Shown piece after piece: positions 50,160 through 61,618 of a stretch of DNA of 64,000 nucleotides. The DNA lies in NCBI RefSeq assembly GCF_019972835.1, contig NZ_BPPB01000004.1, positions 62,001 to 126,000 on the forward strand, given 5' to 3'. The translations under genes and the position numbers were made by a program. A model generated the notes under the pieces. The model was given only the letters and a program-made list of their open reading frames with translations. It was not told the origin of the DNA and did not search any database. This stretch comes from Lactobacillus laiwuensis (GTDB lineage Bacteria; Bacillota; Bacilli; Lactobacillales; Lactobacillaceae). Positions within the stretch are counted from its first letter, which is position 1; each line of letters opens with the position of its first letter.

Positions 50160-52661
50160 TTACTTTGCCCCTACTAAGTTATTTTTATCTTCTTTATTAA
50201 CTTCAAATTTTAAATGATTGTGACTGCAACCAATTTTAAGAATATCACCACTATTAAGATCGCCCTTGATCAACATTGTAGCAATTTCATCTTCAATATC
50301 TTTTTGAATTGCACGACGCAGGGGTCTTGCGCCCATTTCGGGATTATAACCATCTTTTGCAATTTTATCTAGAGCCGCACGAGAAATTTTGAGCTGTACG
50401 CCTTGCTTATGCAAACGATCTATTAGTTTACGAGTTAAAAGAGTAACAATTTGACGTAATTGTTTTTGATTAAGCTCATCAAAAATGACTGTTTCGTCAA
50501 TTCTATTCAGAAACTCAGGTCTAAAGAATTGCTTTAATGCTTCACGAACGCGATCCTGACGCAGTTTTATCTGACTCGTATTATCAGCATTAAATCCTAC
50601 AGCCTTAGTTTCAAACAGCGAACGGGAACCCAGATTAGAGGTCATAATAATAATTGTATTTTTGAAGTCTATCTTCCGGCCCTTGGAATCAGTCAAAAAG
50701 CCATCTTCCAGAACTTGTAACAATAAATTAAATACATCTGGATGGGCCTTTTCTACTTCATCAAATAGTACGACCGAGTATGGATGCCGACGAACTTGTT
50801 CAGTCAATTGACCGCCTTCATCATAGCCAACGTATCCTGGAGCAGAACCAATTAACTTACTATTAGCAATTTGATCCATATATTCAGACATATCAATTCT
50901 AATCAAATTGTTTTCAGAACCAAATATGGCTGCGGCAATTGCTTTTGCCAATTCGGTTTTACCAACACCTGTCGGTCCCAAAAACAAGAAGGAACCAATC
51001 GGTCTATTTTCATCTTTAATACCGCTGCGACTACGGCGCACTGCCCGGCTAACAGCAGAAACTGCTTTTTCCTGACCAATAATCCGTTTATGCAGGTCTT
51101 TTTCAAGGTTAGCCAAATGCTTGGTTTCATCACGATTCATTTGGGTAACAGGAACACCAGTCCAATTTGAAACTACCTTTGCAACATCTTCTGCTTGCAC
51201 TGTAGCATCCTTGTTAGTTGCCAAATCAAATTTGGCTGTTAATTCGTCCTGTCTTCTTTGTAAACTGTTTTGTCTTTCTTGGAGTTGCGCAGCCTTGACA
51301 AAGTTCTGATTAACAGCAGCATGATTTTTTTCACTAATAACTTTTTCAATTTGGTCATTAAGTTGCAATAACTGATTGTTAGAACCTTTACCTGACTTAA
51401 TCTTAACCGCAGCACTTGCCTCATCAATCAAATCGATTGCTTTATCCGGTAAGTAACGATTAGAAATATAGCGACTTGAAAGATCAACAGCATTTTCTAA
51501 TGCAGACTGTGATATTTTTACGTGATGAAATTTTTCATATTTTGATTTCAGTCCGTTTAAAATTGCCAGCGTTTCAGTGCGAGAAGGTTCATTCAATCGT
51601 ACAATTTGAAAACGACGTGCTAATGCTTGATCCTTTTCAACATATTTTTGATATTCATCAAAAGTTGTGGCACCAATCATTTGAATATCGCCACGCGCTA
51701 AAGATGGCTTTAAAATATTAGCTGCATCAATTGAGCCTTCAGCGCCACCGGCTCCAATGAGTGTGTGCATTTCATCCACAAAAAGAATGATGTTGCCATT
51801 TGCAGTGATTTCTTTAATGATTTTTTTCATGCGGTCTTCAAATTCACCACGGTATTTAGTGCCGGCAACAAGACCACCTAAGTCAAGTGACACCACTTGC
51901 TTTTTTAATAAATCGTGTGGGACTTTTTTCGCAACAATGGCAGTTGCTATCGCTTCTGCCACTGCCGTCTTACCAACACCCGGTTCCCCAATTAAAACCG
52001 GATTATTTTTATTACGCCGGGATAAAATTTCAATAACTCGAGCTACTTCTCGATCTCGACCAATAACAGGATCTATTTCACCATTTTCAGCTCGTTCGTT
52101 TAAATTAACTGAAACCTGATCAAGAGTTGGCGTACTTGAATTTTTATTAGTGCTTTCTTCAGTGCCATTAAAACTGGACCAGCTACTATCATCAGATTGA
52201 TCACTGTTATCCATGTCTTGTTCGTCTTCACCTAAACTGTGTAAAATGTCATTACGCAGACCATCAAGATCAATATTTAAATTACGTAAGATTACAGATG
52301 CCAATATTTGTTCATTGAGCACCATGCCTAACAGAATATGGCAGGTTCTAATTTTAGAGGAACCCTCACGTTCTGCTAAAGTGCCAGCATATGCCAAAAC
52401 CATGCTGAGGCGCGGTGACATTTGCATGTAACTGGTTTTACCAGCTGAACCATAGCCTGTATAACGTTCAATTTCTTCACGAATCGCTTTCGGTGTTGCA
52501 CCCCAAGCCCGCAAATTTTTGCCGGCTTCACCATCAGATTCAATTACCATCGCAAGTAGTACGTGTTCAGTACCAATTAAACGATGATGAAAATTCTGTG
52601 CTTGTTCACGTGCAATTTCTAATACTTGATTTGCACTGGTTGTATAAGATTTTTTCATCAT
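50160..52661 (-). CDS. clpC: ATP-dependent Clp protease ATP-binding subunit ClpC
   Basis: AAA+ unfoldase partner of ClpP, 833 residues. Clp N-domain repeats at about residues 5-140, D1 with GEPGVGKTAV, a middle coiled coil (UVR-like LQERQNSLQRRQDEL), D2 with GPTGVGKTEL and the ClpP-binding-loop region, and a final C-domain. No CtsR, McsA or McsB gene lies upstream, unlike Bacillus. A CtsR-like half-site TGTCAAA is inside the promoter spacer. GGTGGTGCA precedes the double ATG start. Confidence 0.96.
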   Translation of the reverse strand: MMKKSYTTSANQVLEIAREQAQNFHHRLIGTEHVLLAMVIESDGEAGKNLRAWGATPKAIREEIERYTGYGSAGKTSYMQMSPRLSMVLAYAGTLAEREGSSKIRTCHILLGMVLNEQILASVILRNLNIDLDGLRNDILHSLGEDEQDMDNSDQSDDSSWSSFNGTEESTNKNSSTPTLDQVSVNLNERAENGEIDPVIGRDREVARVIEILSRRNKNNPVLIGEPGVGKTAVAEAIATAIVAKKVPHDLLKKQVVSLDLGGLVAGTKYRGEFEDRMKKIIKEITANGNIILFVDEMHTLIGAGGAEGSIDAANILKPSLARGDIQMIGATTFDEYQKYVEKDQALARRFQIVRLNEPSRTETLAILNGLKSKYEKFHHVKISQSALENAVDLSSRYISNRYLPDKAIDLIDEASAAVKIKSGKGSNNQLLQLNDQIEKVISEKNHAAVNQNFVKAAQLQERQNSLQRRQDELTAKFDLATNKDATVQAEDVAKVVSNWTGVPVTQMNRDETKHLANLEKDLHKRIIGQEKAVSAVSRAVRRSRSGIKDENRPIGSFLFLGPTGVGKTELAKAIAAAIFGSENNLIRIDMSEYMDQIANSKLIGSAPGYVGYDEGGQLTEQVRRHPYSVVLFDEVEKAHPDVFNLLLQVLEDGFLTDSKGRKIDFKNTIIIMTSNLGSRSLFETKAVGFNADNTSQIKLRQDRVREALKQFFRPEFLNRIDETVIFDELNQKQLRQIVTLLTRKLIDRLHKQGVQLKISRAALDKIAKDGYNPEMGARPLRRAIQKDIEDEIATMLIKGDLNSGDILKIGCSHNHLKFEVNKEDKNNLVGAK

Positions 52662-52691
52662 TGCACCACCTTTAAAAAATGACGTGTATAC

Positions 52692-52719
52692 ACTATAAAC
52701 CTTTTTGACAATTTGTAAA
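52692..52719 (-). promoter_or_regulatory. Candidate clpC promoter with a CtsR-like half-site
   Basis: TTTACA and TATAGT with a 16-base spacer lie about 30 bases before clpC. The spacer includes TGTCAAAAAGG, matching one heptad of the CtsR operator (GGTCAAA repeats), while the second heptad is poor. Regulation by CtsR is therefore only a possibility. Confidence 0.4.
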
Positions 52720-53023
52720 ATATTCTGTTTACAGCAGAAATCTTAGTGTCAAAAAACTTTGCAATCATTATATCAAATACAAGCAGTTCGTGCGACCCTA
52801 TCCTTCTTTATTATTAAAATTAGAAAAAGTTAATTATAGCTGTTTATGCTAACAAATGTTAACCTTATTCAAAAAATAAATGTCTTGTTTTCACTTAACT
52901 AATTTTAATATATAGCCTAAACTAGCTTTTGTAGCTAGTTTTTTGTATTATTTATTATTGCTTTGAGTGATTCAAAATGGCTAATGACAGAAATTTGTAA
53001 TCAAGAACAAAGAGAGAATCAAC
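52720..53023. other. Gene-free gap upstream of clpC
   Basis: AT-rich. The only feature is a plus-strand hairpin at 52919-52946 (AACTAGCT and AGCTAGTT followed by TTTTTTG), a terminator-like structure with no gene visible in front of it. Another TATAAT (about 52772-52777 on the minus strand) could be a second clpC -10. Confidence 0.45.
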
Positions 53024-53188
53024 GTGGAAAATAAATTTAAATTAATTCTTCCTTCTGAGGAACAAATCAGAAAATTATCTATGCCTAGAAGTAAACAAGA
53101 AAAACAGCTTATTCATGAATATAGAAATAATCAGATTCAGAATAATAAACCTTTGATACGAGTTTTAAAAAGATTAAGTAAAACTTAA
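53024..53188 (+). CDS. Small basic protein, unknown function
   Basis: A 54-residue frame starting GTG 53024 with AGAGAG before it: VENKFKLILPSEEQIRKLSM and onward, rich in Lys/Arg/Gln, ending IRVLKRLSKT. I do not recognise it. It is the last intact frame before a broken phage terminase gene and could be a phage or plasmid-type small gene. Support is weak because the ribosome site is imperfect. Confidence 0.4.
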   Translation: MENKFKLILPSEEQIRKLSMPRSKQEKQLIHEYRNNQIQNNKPLIRVLKRLSKT

Positions 53189-53252
53189 ATATAAGGTCGG
53201 ATTAATACCCCGTCTATTTTTGACGCACAAAATCAAAAAGTGATGAAATGAT

Positions 53253-53386
53253 ATGAAACATAAACTGACTGTAAAACAATAAAAGTTTTGCAATGAGTAC
53301 AATACAGAATAATGCCTTAGAAGCTGAACTAAACGCTAGTTATAGCAATCATACTGATTATTCTATTGAAATTATAAACTTGAACT
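53253..53386 (+). pseudogene. Remnant of a phage terminase small subunit
   Basis: ATG 53253 reads MKHKLTVKQ-stop-KFCNEY, then a shift of frame gives QNNALEAELNASYSNHTDYS, as in the N-terminal helix-turn-helix of TerS (KLTxKQxKFCxEYxxxxNATEAAxxAGYS). There is a nonsense codon after nine residues, one frameshift, and the gene ends after about 40 residues. It marks old prophage DNA next to the tRNA pair. Confidence 0.65.
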
Positions 53387-53549
53387 TTTTTCTTAAAACG
53401 AATTTTTCAGTCTGAAGAAAAGACCTAAATAAAAGCTGTAGTACACAAAATAGATATTGCAACTTATTTTATCAACTGCAATTACCATTTTTACTCCAAA
53501 TATGAAGTTTTTTAGCCAATTTTGAGCGAGTTTCAGAAAATTTGAAAAA

Positions 53550-53600
53550 GCAAAAAATGCCTTTATACCAGCGTTTAAGCCATCTGATATAAAGGCAAAA
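53550..53600 (-). terminator. Terminator downstream of tRNA-Pro
   Basis: On the minus strand TGCCTTTATA pairs with TATAAAGGCA across a 20-base loop, followed by six T. Confidence 0.75.
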
Positions 53601-53609
53601 TCTTCTTTA

Positions 53610-53683
<74 letters not shown>

Positions 53684-53687
53684 TTTA

Positions 53688-53722
53688 TTAAAAAAACTCA
53701 CCGCTTTTGGTGAGTCTTTTTC
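53688..53722 (-). terminator. Terminator between tRNA-Gly and tRNA-Pro
   Basis: GACTCACC pairs with GGTGAGTT around a six-base loop, then seven T on the minus strand. It would uncouple the two tRNAs unless read through or processed. Confidence 0.65.
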
Positions 53723-53727
53723 TTGAG

Positions 53728-53799
53728 AGCGGAAGACGGGATTCGAACCCGCGACCCCCACCATGGCAAGGTGATGTTCTACCACTGAACTACTTCCGC
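53728..53799 (-). tRNA. tRNA-Gly (anticodon GCC)
   Basis: The minus strand folds with acceptor stem GCGGAAG/CTTCCGC, D-arm GTTCAGTGGTAGAAC, anticodon stem TCACC/GGTGG around TTGCCAT (anticodon GCC), and T-arm GCGGGTTCGAATCCCG. No CCA is encoded. Confidence 0.96.
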
Positions 53800-53811
53800 A
53801 AGACAAATATT

Positions 53812-53839
53812 ATTATAGCAAATCAATCTCAATTTGCAA
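53812..53839 (-). promoter_or_regulatory. Sigma-A promoter of the tRNA pair
   Basis: TTGCAA and TATAAT with a 16-base spacer, about 13 bases upstream of tRNA-Gly. Confidence 0.75.
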
Positions 53840-54021
53840 CCTTTTTTATCAAAATAAATCGCTGAAATTAGCATTCTAACGGGAAAGCTTGTCAGCTTAG
53901 AGTTTATATATGTAACTTTTTTTAGATTTCACGCTTTTTAGATGCAATTTTTTTACAAAAAATACCTGTCGGAATTAGATTATAAAAAAGTAATTAATGG
54001 AAAAAGTCATAAGGATACAAA

Positions 54022-54831
54022 ATGCAAAAATATTTGGAAAGAATGGTTCAATTAGAGCCCCGTAAACTAAGCTTTACGGATAATTAAATTGACTTCATAT
54101 TATAAAATATTGGCAATTTGGATCCTTACTTGCGGGATGACATTGTTTATACTCTTTTTGCCCGATGTTTTACTAAAGTTTCATTTACGTCTAAGCAGAA
54201 AGCAAAGATTGTTAGAAATTTTATTAGTTCAAAAATCTTTTTAAGGACATCGATCAGCCTGAAAATGTTTTGATCTTTCTCAGAACGTTTAGCGCATTAC
54301 TTGGTCCCTCATTCTCGATAACGATCAAAAACAACCAATTTAAATATGGCTGACCGCAAAACCATTTTCAACTGGGGAATTGCCTATTTTAAAAAACAGA
54401 CTTTCGCGGTTATGTTAAAAATAAAAGTTGGGCTTATAGCGTTGCTCATGGCAGCGACTTTCTAGGCTCCGCTTTAAGTCATCCCAATTTTACGGTAAAT
54501 AATACTCCTAATATTTTGCCTTAATTAAATGGTTTTTCAAAATCTGCAAGGACCATTTATTTATGATGAGAAACAACGGATAGCTTTTACCTTTTTTCAA
54601 GGTGTTCATTTCTGTAAAATATCGACTCCTGAATTTAATTCTTTTATTAACTGCTGTAACAAGAAAATCTATCACCAACTTGCAGAATATGACCGTAACA
54701 GTTGGTATTGATTAAGTTCCTAATTAAAGTTACTGCAAAACTGGTATTTTTATTTTTCAAATCAGTCTGTTAAAGATAATCTGCTCAAAAAGATCTCTGA
54801 ATATAATGAACAAATGGAATACAAACTGTAA
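54022..54831 (+). pseudogene. Decayed DUF2785 family gene
   Basis: ATG 54022, with AAGGA upstream, gives MQKYLERMVQLEP, and after two stops the frame reads DPYLRDDIVYTLFAR, a DUF2785 hallmark. Later frames give FRGYVKNKSWAYSVAHGSDF and GPFIYDEKQRIAFTF, then LLQNWYFYFSNQSVKDN and a stop near 54831. The pieces are in family order and spread over several frames with multiple stops, so the gene is dead. DUF2785 proteins have unknown function. Confidence 0.75.
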
Positions 54832-54839
54832 ACAAAATA

Positions 54840-54880
54840 AAAATGAGTCCTAAAAGTAATATTCTTTTAGAACTCATCTT
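54840..54880 (-). terminator. Terminator of lysS
   Basis: On the minus strand GAGTTCTAAAAG pairs with CTTTTAGGACTC with one G-T pair, followed by a T run, 20 bases after the lysS stop. Confidence 0.8.
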
Positions 54881-54899
54881 TAAAATATTTCCTTAATTA

Positions 54900-56441
<1,542 letters not shown>

Positions 56442-56458
56442 TTACATTTCCTCCATTA

Positions 56459-57478
56459 TTAATTAACTTCACTTCTGACAGCCCTTTGTTTTTGCCTTTT
56501 TTCATAATCATCAACGAAATTGTCAAGCAAATCATAAACTTCTTGTGCCGTCCAAACCTCATTTATTTTAGCACGAGTACGTGCAGAACGGGGAACTCCC
56601 TTTAAATAATAGGATGCTTGCTGGCGAAATTCAGGAACTGCAATCTTTTCCCCTTTTAATTCAACTAAACCTTTTAATTGGTGTTTAGCTGTAGCAACCT
56701 TTTCACGGACAGTCTGCGGTTTGAGTTTCTCACCGGTTTCTAAATAGTGCACCATATTTTTAACTATCCAGGGATTGCCCAAGGCTGCCCGACCTATCAT
56801 AACTGCAGTTGATCCAATCTCATCCAAAGCTTTTTTAGCTAATTCCGGCGTCGTTATATCACCGTTAGCCACAAAAGGAATGTCAAGCACTTGAGCTACA
56901 TCGTGCAACGTTTCCCAATCAGCTTCTCCCATGTACATTTGCTTACGAGTTCTGCCATGCATTGCGATCATGCTGGCACCGGCTTCCTGAGCAGCTAAAG
57001 CATTTTCTACTGCAAAAATATGCTTGCGATCCCAGCCAATGCGCATTTTGACAGAAACTGGTTTTTGCACATTTTGGACAACTTTATGTACCATTTGGTA
57101 AATTTTATTAGAATCAAGCAGCCATTTAGATCCCGCATCTGTTTTCGTTACTTTAGGAACCGGACATCCCATATTAATATCAATAATATCAGCAGCAGTA
57201 TGTTGGTCAATATATTGTGCTGCTTCAAGTAAAGTATCTTCAGTACCACCAAATATTTGAATACTCATAGGATGTTCTTGCGGGTTAACCTTCATCATTG
57301 ACATAGTTTTCTTATTACGATAAATAATGCCATGATCTGAGATCATTTCACAGACAACTAAACCAGCCCCAAATTCTTTACAAATCATTCTAAAGGCAGA
57401 ATTTGACACTCCAGCCATTGGCGCCACCACAACACGATTGGGAATAGTTATATCACGAATTTTCCAACTGTTATCCAC
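56459..57478 (-). CDS. dus: tRNA-dihydrouridine synthase (DusB type)
   Basis: FMN enzyme that reduces uridines in the tRNA D-loop. 339 residues with the flavin-binding barrel: VVAPMAGVSNSAFR, DINMGCPVPKVTKTDAGS (active-site Cys in GCP), KMRIGWD, and the helical C-terminal domain. GTG start behind GAAAGGGTGA. The next gene downstream is lysS, an arrangement common in Firmicutes. Confidence 0.95.
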   Translation of the reverse strand: MDNSWKIRDITIPNRVVVAPMAGVSNSAFRMICKEFGAGLVVCEMISDHGIIYRNKKTMSMMKVNPQEHPMSIQIFGGTEDTLLEAAQYIDQHTAADIIDINMGCPVPKVTKTDAGSKWLLDSNKIYQMVHKVVQNVQKPVSVKMRIGWDRKHIFAVENALAAQEAGASMIAMHGRTRKQMYMGEADWETLHDVAQVLDIPFVANGDITTPELAKKALDEIGSTAVMIGRAALGNPWIVKNMVHYLETGEKLKPQTVREKVATAKHQLKGLVELKGEKIAVPEFRQQASYYLKGVPRSARTRAKINEVWTAQEVYDLLDNFVDDYEKRQKQRAVRSEVN

Positions 57479-57591
57479 TAAATCACCCTTTCAAAACACC
57501 ATAATATCTTAACAAAAAGGATTCTATAAGCAAAATTCATGGTACTTTTCGTAACAAAAAGTTAACCCTTGATATCTATATAAATCTTTAA

Positions 57592-58218
57592 TTACTTTTC
57601 GATAAAAAATTTTCCAGGTGCAACTCTATTATAATAACGCAAAAACGGTTTTTTGCTAGCTTCATCAACTGAAATGTTAATTACACCAGCATTTTGTATT
57701 TCACCAACCAAAGTTATTTTGGGGATGCCTAAAACATTCTGAACCAATGAACGAGAAGCTGTTCCGTGAAAGACCAATAAAACTGACTCGTCTTTGTGAT
57801 TATTGATTAAGTCATGCCAGAAATCCATTAATCTATTTGCTAAATGTTGGTATGTTTCTCCTGTACAATAATCACTATAATTTTCTTTAAAATAGCCTAA
57901 TTCATCAAATACTTGAGGATATTTTTCAATTATATCTTGTACATCTTGACCATCCCAGTTGCCGTAGTTCATTTCGCTTAAACGGTCATCAACAATAATT
58001 TCATGCTTGCCTTGGTTTAAAATTTCTGCAGTTTCACGAGCCCTTTTTAAAGGACTACTATACACACAATCAATTTTGTTAATATCAAAACTATCTCTTA
58101 AATTTTCTGCCTGCTTTTTACCTTTTTCATTCAGTGGTAGATTTGTTCCTGACCCGTTAATACCAAAAGTTTTATTAGTATCTGTTTGGCCGTGACGAAC
58201 AATATACACATTCAGCAT
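57592..58218 (-). CDS. Histidine phosphatase family protein
   Basis: Phosphohydrolase of the phosphoglycerate mutase superfamily; 208 residues. Phospho-His in VRHGQTDTN (about residue 9), SSPLKRARETAE, EMNYGNWDGQ and the second catalytic His in LVFHGTASR. Substrate unknown. It lies between dus and hslO but is separated from each by more than 100 bases. Confidence 0.88.
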   Translation of the reverse strand: MLNVYIVRHGQTDTNKTFGINGSGTNLPLNEKGKKQAENLRDSFDINKIDCVYSSPLKRARETAEILNQGKHEIIVDDRLSEMNYGNWDGQDVQDIIEKYPQVFDELGYFKENYSDYCTGETYQHLANRLMDFWHDLINNHKDESVLLVFHGTASRSLVQNVLGIPKITLVGEIQNAGVINISVDEASKKPFLRYYNRVAPGKFFIEK

Positions 58219-58438
58219 TTAATTTTCTCCTTTTCTTTTCATCCATCTCTTTCATTATAGCAAAATTGGTACTGACCGCATCTTTAATCTTAAAAAACCT
58301 AAGAACTATAATGTTATTTTGGGTATTCCAATTCTATTAATTACCTGTCGTAGATATTTCCCAACCAATTTTCTTTTCCCTCAAAATTCTGACTAAAATG
58401 AATCAAAGCATACTTATCACTAATACGACGATAACTTA
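58219..58438 (-). other. Gap between hslO and the phosphatase gene, with an orphan open frame
   Basis: Right after the hslO stop the minus strand holds a stop-free run of about 33 codons reading SYRRISDKYALIHFSQNFEG and KENWLGNIYDR before a stop (about 58340). There is no ATG with a ribosome site. It may be the tail of a lost gene. The rest shows nothing. Confidence 0.35.
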
Positions 58439-59314
58439 TTATTTAATTTTAGTCAAAATCGCTTTTAATTCTTTTTCGGAAAAATGATACTTATTGCCAC
58501 AAAAACTACAAGTCAGTTCGGCTCCGTGATCTTCATTTATCATGGCTTCGATTTGACTTTTTTTCATTGTTCCTAAAATCTTACCATATTTTTCTTTAGA
58601 ACAATCACACCTAAAGGCAACCTCATCTTTTTCTAAAATCTTACAGTCATCGCCTAGAATCATAGTTGCCAATTTTTCAGGAGTCAGACCAGCTAAAAAT
58701 GCAGTAGAAAGTGCCGGTAAATTGTTGATACGTTCAATAGTTTTCGTAATTAAACTGTCTGAAGCACCCGGCAATGCTTGCAGCATAAATCCACTTGCTT
58801 CACCGATAGTATTATTAGGATTGACAAATACAGATAAACCAACAGCTGAAGGTATTTGTTCTGATTTTGTTAAATAATAGGCAATGTCTTCAGCAATTTC
58901 ACCGGAAACAATAGGTACTTGACCCGTATATGGTTCCTTTAAGCCCAAGTCTTTAGTTACTTCAAGCCAACCTTCGCCAACTGCTTTTTTAACATCAATA
59001 TGACCATTCTTTTTTGGTGGTAATGCAATATGGGGATTTTTAACGTAACCTTTAACAGTTAAATCTGATTTAGCTGTGACTATCGTTGGACCTACTGGAC
59101 CATTGCCTAAAAGTCTGATAGTCAACTCTTCCTTGTCTGTAAGCTCTGCTCCTGCCAGTAAAACACCTGCTATTAAACTACGTCCAAGAACAGCTGAAGA
59201 AGCTGACCAAGTATCATGACGAGTTTGTGCCTCTTGAACCAATCCTTTGGCAGTTATTGTTAATAGGCGCAAGTTTTTCGATTTATCAATTGCTTTAACT
59301 AAATAATCATTCAT
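58439..59314 (-). CDS. hslO: 33 kDa chaperonin Hsp33
   Basis: Redox-activated holdase chaperone, 291 residues. The C-terminal zinc switch is seen as CDC (about residues 238-240) and CSFCG (about 271-275). The N-terminal body has LVKAIDKSKNLRLLTITAKG and VGLSVFVNPN. Placed right after ftsH, as usual in lactobacilli, with a terminator between them. Confidence 0.95.
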   Translation of the reverse strand: MNDYLVKAIDKSKNLRLLTITAKGLVQEAQTRHDTWSASSAVLGRSLIAGVLLAGAELTDKEELTIRLLGNGPVGPTIVTAKSDLTVKGYVKNPHIALPPKKNGHIDVKKAVGEGWLEVTKDLGLKEPYTGQVPIVSGEIAEDIAYYLTKSEQIPSAVGLSVFVNPNNTIGEASGFMLQALPGASDSLITKTIERINNLPALSTAFLAGLTPEKLATMILGDDCKILEKDEVAFRCDCSKEKYGKILGTMKKSQIEAMINEDHGAELTCSFCGNKYHFSEKELKAILTKIK

Positions 59315-59325
59315 TTTATTCTCCT

Positions 59326-59357
59326 AAAAAAATAGAGCCTAATTTGTAGGCCCTATT
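59326..59357 (-). terminator. Terminator of ftsH
   Basis: TAGGGCCTA and TAGGCTCTA pair almost fully across a five-base loop on the minus strand, with a seven-T tail, 3 bases beyond the ftsH stop. Confidence 0.75.
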
Positions 59358-59359
59358 AC

Positions 59360-61618
59360 TTATTCTTGAGGATGATCATGATCATTAGATGACTGATCAG
59401 TATCACTAGAATCTTGCTTTCCTGTATAATTTTCATTTTCAGACTCTGAAGAATTTAACTCATGTTCTTTTTCTTCTTTATCTAGTTCTGATTCTTTTGG
59501 AAATTCATACTTTTCTGGATTTTCAGGATTGCTTTCCTCTGCTTCCTCGTTCTTTTGGGCAGGTGATTCTAAAGAATTATCTCTTTCTTCCTGTGTCTTT
59601 TCAGAATTTACAGAGTTCTTTTTCTGAGAATGATTCTCTTTCTTTTCAGCAGCTGCTTTAGCTTCCTCATAAGTTGAAGCCTTTGATTCACTAGGATATT
59701 CCTGCTCAGTTTTTTCAGGCATCTTGCCCGTTGTGTAGAGAGACATAATCTGCTTTTCATCTAGAGTTTCATACTTAAGCAAAGCTTCAGCAATAATGCG
59801 ATGTTTTTCGCGATTATTTTTTACAATTTCAACTGCTTTGGTATGAGCTTCATCAAGTAACTTCTTAACTGCCTCATCAATTTTGGCAGAAGTTGCTTCA
59901 CTATATGGTTTAAAGCCATACGGATTGGTTTCGCCTTCTTTTTCCAGTTCAACCATTCCTAATGAATCCGTCATTCCGTAGTTAACTACCATACTATGAG
60001 CAATTTGTGTTGCTTGTTCAAAGTCGTTAGAAGCACCTGTTGACTGGTCTCCAACTACCACTTCTTCACCAGCACGACCACCCATCAGACCAACGATTTG
60101 TTCCATTAACTGTTTTTTGGTTAGCAGGAACTGATCATCTTTAGGCAACATCAAGTTATAACCACCTGTTCTGCCGTGAGGTACAATGGTGACTTTACGC
60201 ACCGTTCTGGAATCACTAAGCACTAAACCACAAATAGAGTGACCGGCTTCATGGAAAGCAACTCGACGCCTTTCTTTTTGAGAAATCAAGCTATTTCTCT
60301 TAGCAGGACCGGCAATAACGCGATCTTCAGCTTCATCCAAATCAGCAGCAGTAATATTGGTACCATTGCGTCTGGCTGCAAGCAGTGCAGCTTCATTAAG
60401 TAAGTTAGCTAGGTCTGCACCAACAAAACCTGGTGTTTGACGAGCAATTTCCTTTAAGTCAACGTCATCAGCTAACGGCATATTCTTGGCATGAACACGT
60501 AAAATAGCTTCACGACCGCGAACATCAGGAGTTCCAACCAAAATTTTTCTGTCAAATCTACCCGGCCTTAGTAAAGCCGGATCTAAGACATCGGAACGGT
60601 TAGTAGCTGCAATAACGATTACGCCTTCATTACCTTCAAAACCGTCCATCTCAACTAATAACTGGTTTAAAGTTTGTTCACGTTCATCATTGCCACCGCC
60701 ACTGGCATTGCCACCACGTCTACGTCCAATGGCATCAATTTCGTCGATAAATATAATACTTGGAGCATTTTTCTTGGCATTAGTAAATAAATCACGTACA
60801 CGACTAGCACCAACACCAACAAACATTTCAACAAAGTCAGAACCTGAAATTGAGAAAAATGGTACATTCGCTTCACCCGCTACGGCACGAGCAAGCAACG
60901 TTTTACCAGTACCCGGAGGCCCCTCAAGTAAAACACCAGACGGAATTTTGGCACCGAGTTTAGTAAATTTAGCCGGATTCTTTAAGAATTCAACCACTTC
61001 TACTAATTCTTGCTTTTCTTCCTCTTCACCAGCAACATCAGAGAAACGAACTTTATTTTTCTTTGGATCCTCAGGTTTAACGTGAGAGCGACCAAAGTTC
61101 ATAATACCGCCGTTGCCACCTCGGCCACCGCCACTTTGACTAACCATCATCCAAAGCATCACGATAAAGAGAATAGTTGGCACCAGCATTACAATTGTGG
61201 AAATCCAGTTACCAGACTGTGACTCCCCTTGAGTCGTCATCTTAGTGCTGCTCTTTTGAGCTAAATCTTGTACTTTAGACACGCTCGAATCGTTTTGCAA
61301 CATTGTAGTTGAAAAACGTGATACTTTTGAGCCTGAATTGCCATTAAAAAAGTCAAAACTGTTTTTTGACTGGCTTTTACTTTCCTGTGTTTCCTTATAA
61401 CTACCTGAAACAGTATAAACACCATTTGCAGGCTGAACGTTAAAATTCTTAACTTTTCCCTTGCGCAAATCACTGACAAATTCAGAGTAGCTGATATTTT
61501 CGCTGCTACCAGAATTATCTGATCCACCAAGTGCCCAGTTGATTCCTCCTAATAACAAGAGAAAAACAACTATATAGAAAAGACCATTTGAAAACAGCCG
61601 ATTCCGGTTATTTTTCAT
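59360..61618 (-). CDS. ftsH: ATP-dependent zinc metalloprotease FtsH
   Basis: Membrane AAA+ protease. About 752 residues: N-terminal helix (about 12-28), an external domain, second helix (about 135-160), AAA domain with Walker [11 protein letters not shown] and [12 protein letters not shown] region, and the zinc protease motif HEAGH. The C-terminal about 115 residues are strongly acidic and Ser/Glu/Asn-rich without hydrophobic content, a long disordered tail. ATG 61618 is preceded by GGAGG; an upstream in-frame TTG at 61633 is not used. Confidence 0.96.
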   Translation of the reverse strand: MKNNRNRLFSNGLFYIVVFLLLLGGINWALGGSDNSGSSENISYSEFVSDLRKGKVKNFNVQPANGVYTVSGSYKETQESKSQSKNSFDFFNGNSGSKVSRFSTTMLQNDSSVSKVQDLAQKSSTKMTTQGESQSGNWISTIVMLVPTILFIVMLWMMVSQSGGGRGGNGGIMNFGRSHVKPEDPKKNKVRFSDVAGEEEEKQELVEVVEFLKNPAKFTKLGAKIPSGVLLEGPPGTGKTLLARAVAGEANVPFFSISGSDFVEMFVGVGASRVRDLFTNAKKNAPSIIFIDEIDAIGRRRGGNASGGGNDEREQTLNQLLVEMDGFEGNEGVIVIAATNRSDVLDPALLRPGRFDRKILVGTPDVRGREAILRVHAKNMPLADDVDLKEIARQTPGFVGADLANLLNEAALLAARRNGTNITAADLDEAEDRVIAGPAKRNSLISQKERRRVAFHEAGHSICGLVLSDSRTVRKVTIVPHGRTGGYNLMLPKDDQFLLTKKQLMEQIVGLMGGRAGEEVVVGDQSTGASNDFEQATQIAHSMVVNYGMTDSLGMVELEKEGETNPYGFKPYSEATSAKIDEAVKKLLDEAHTKAVEIVKNNREKHRIIAEALLKYETLDEKQIMSLYTTGKMPEKTEQEYPSESKASTYEEAKAAAEKKENHSQKKNSVNSEKTQEERDNSLESPAQKNEEAEESNPENPEKYEFPKESELDKEEKEHELNSSESENENYTGKQDSSDTDQSSNDHDHPQE

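Noticed and set aside
52662-52760. CIRCE or full CtsR operator before clpC
   Set aside because: Only one CtsR heptad-like half-site was found and no CIRCE inverted repeat.
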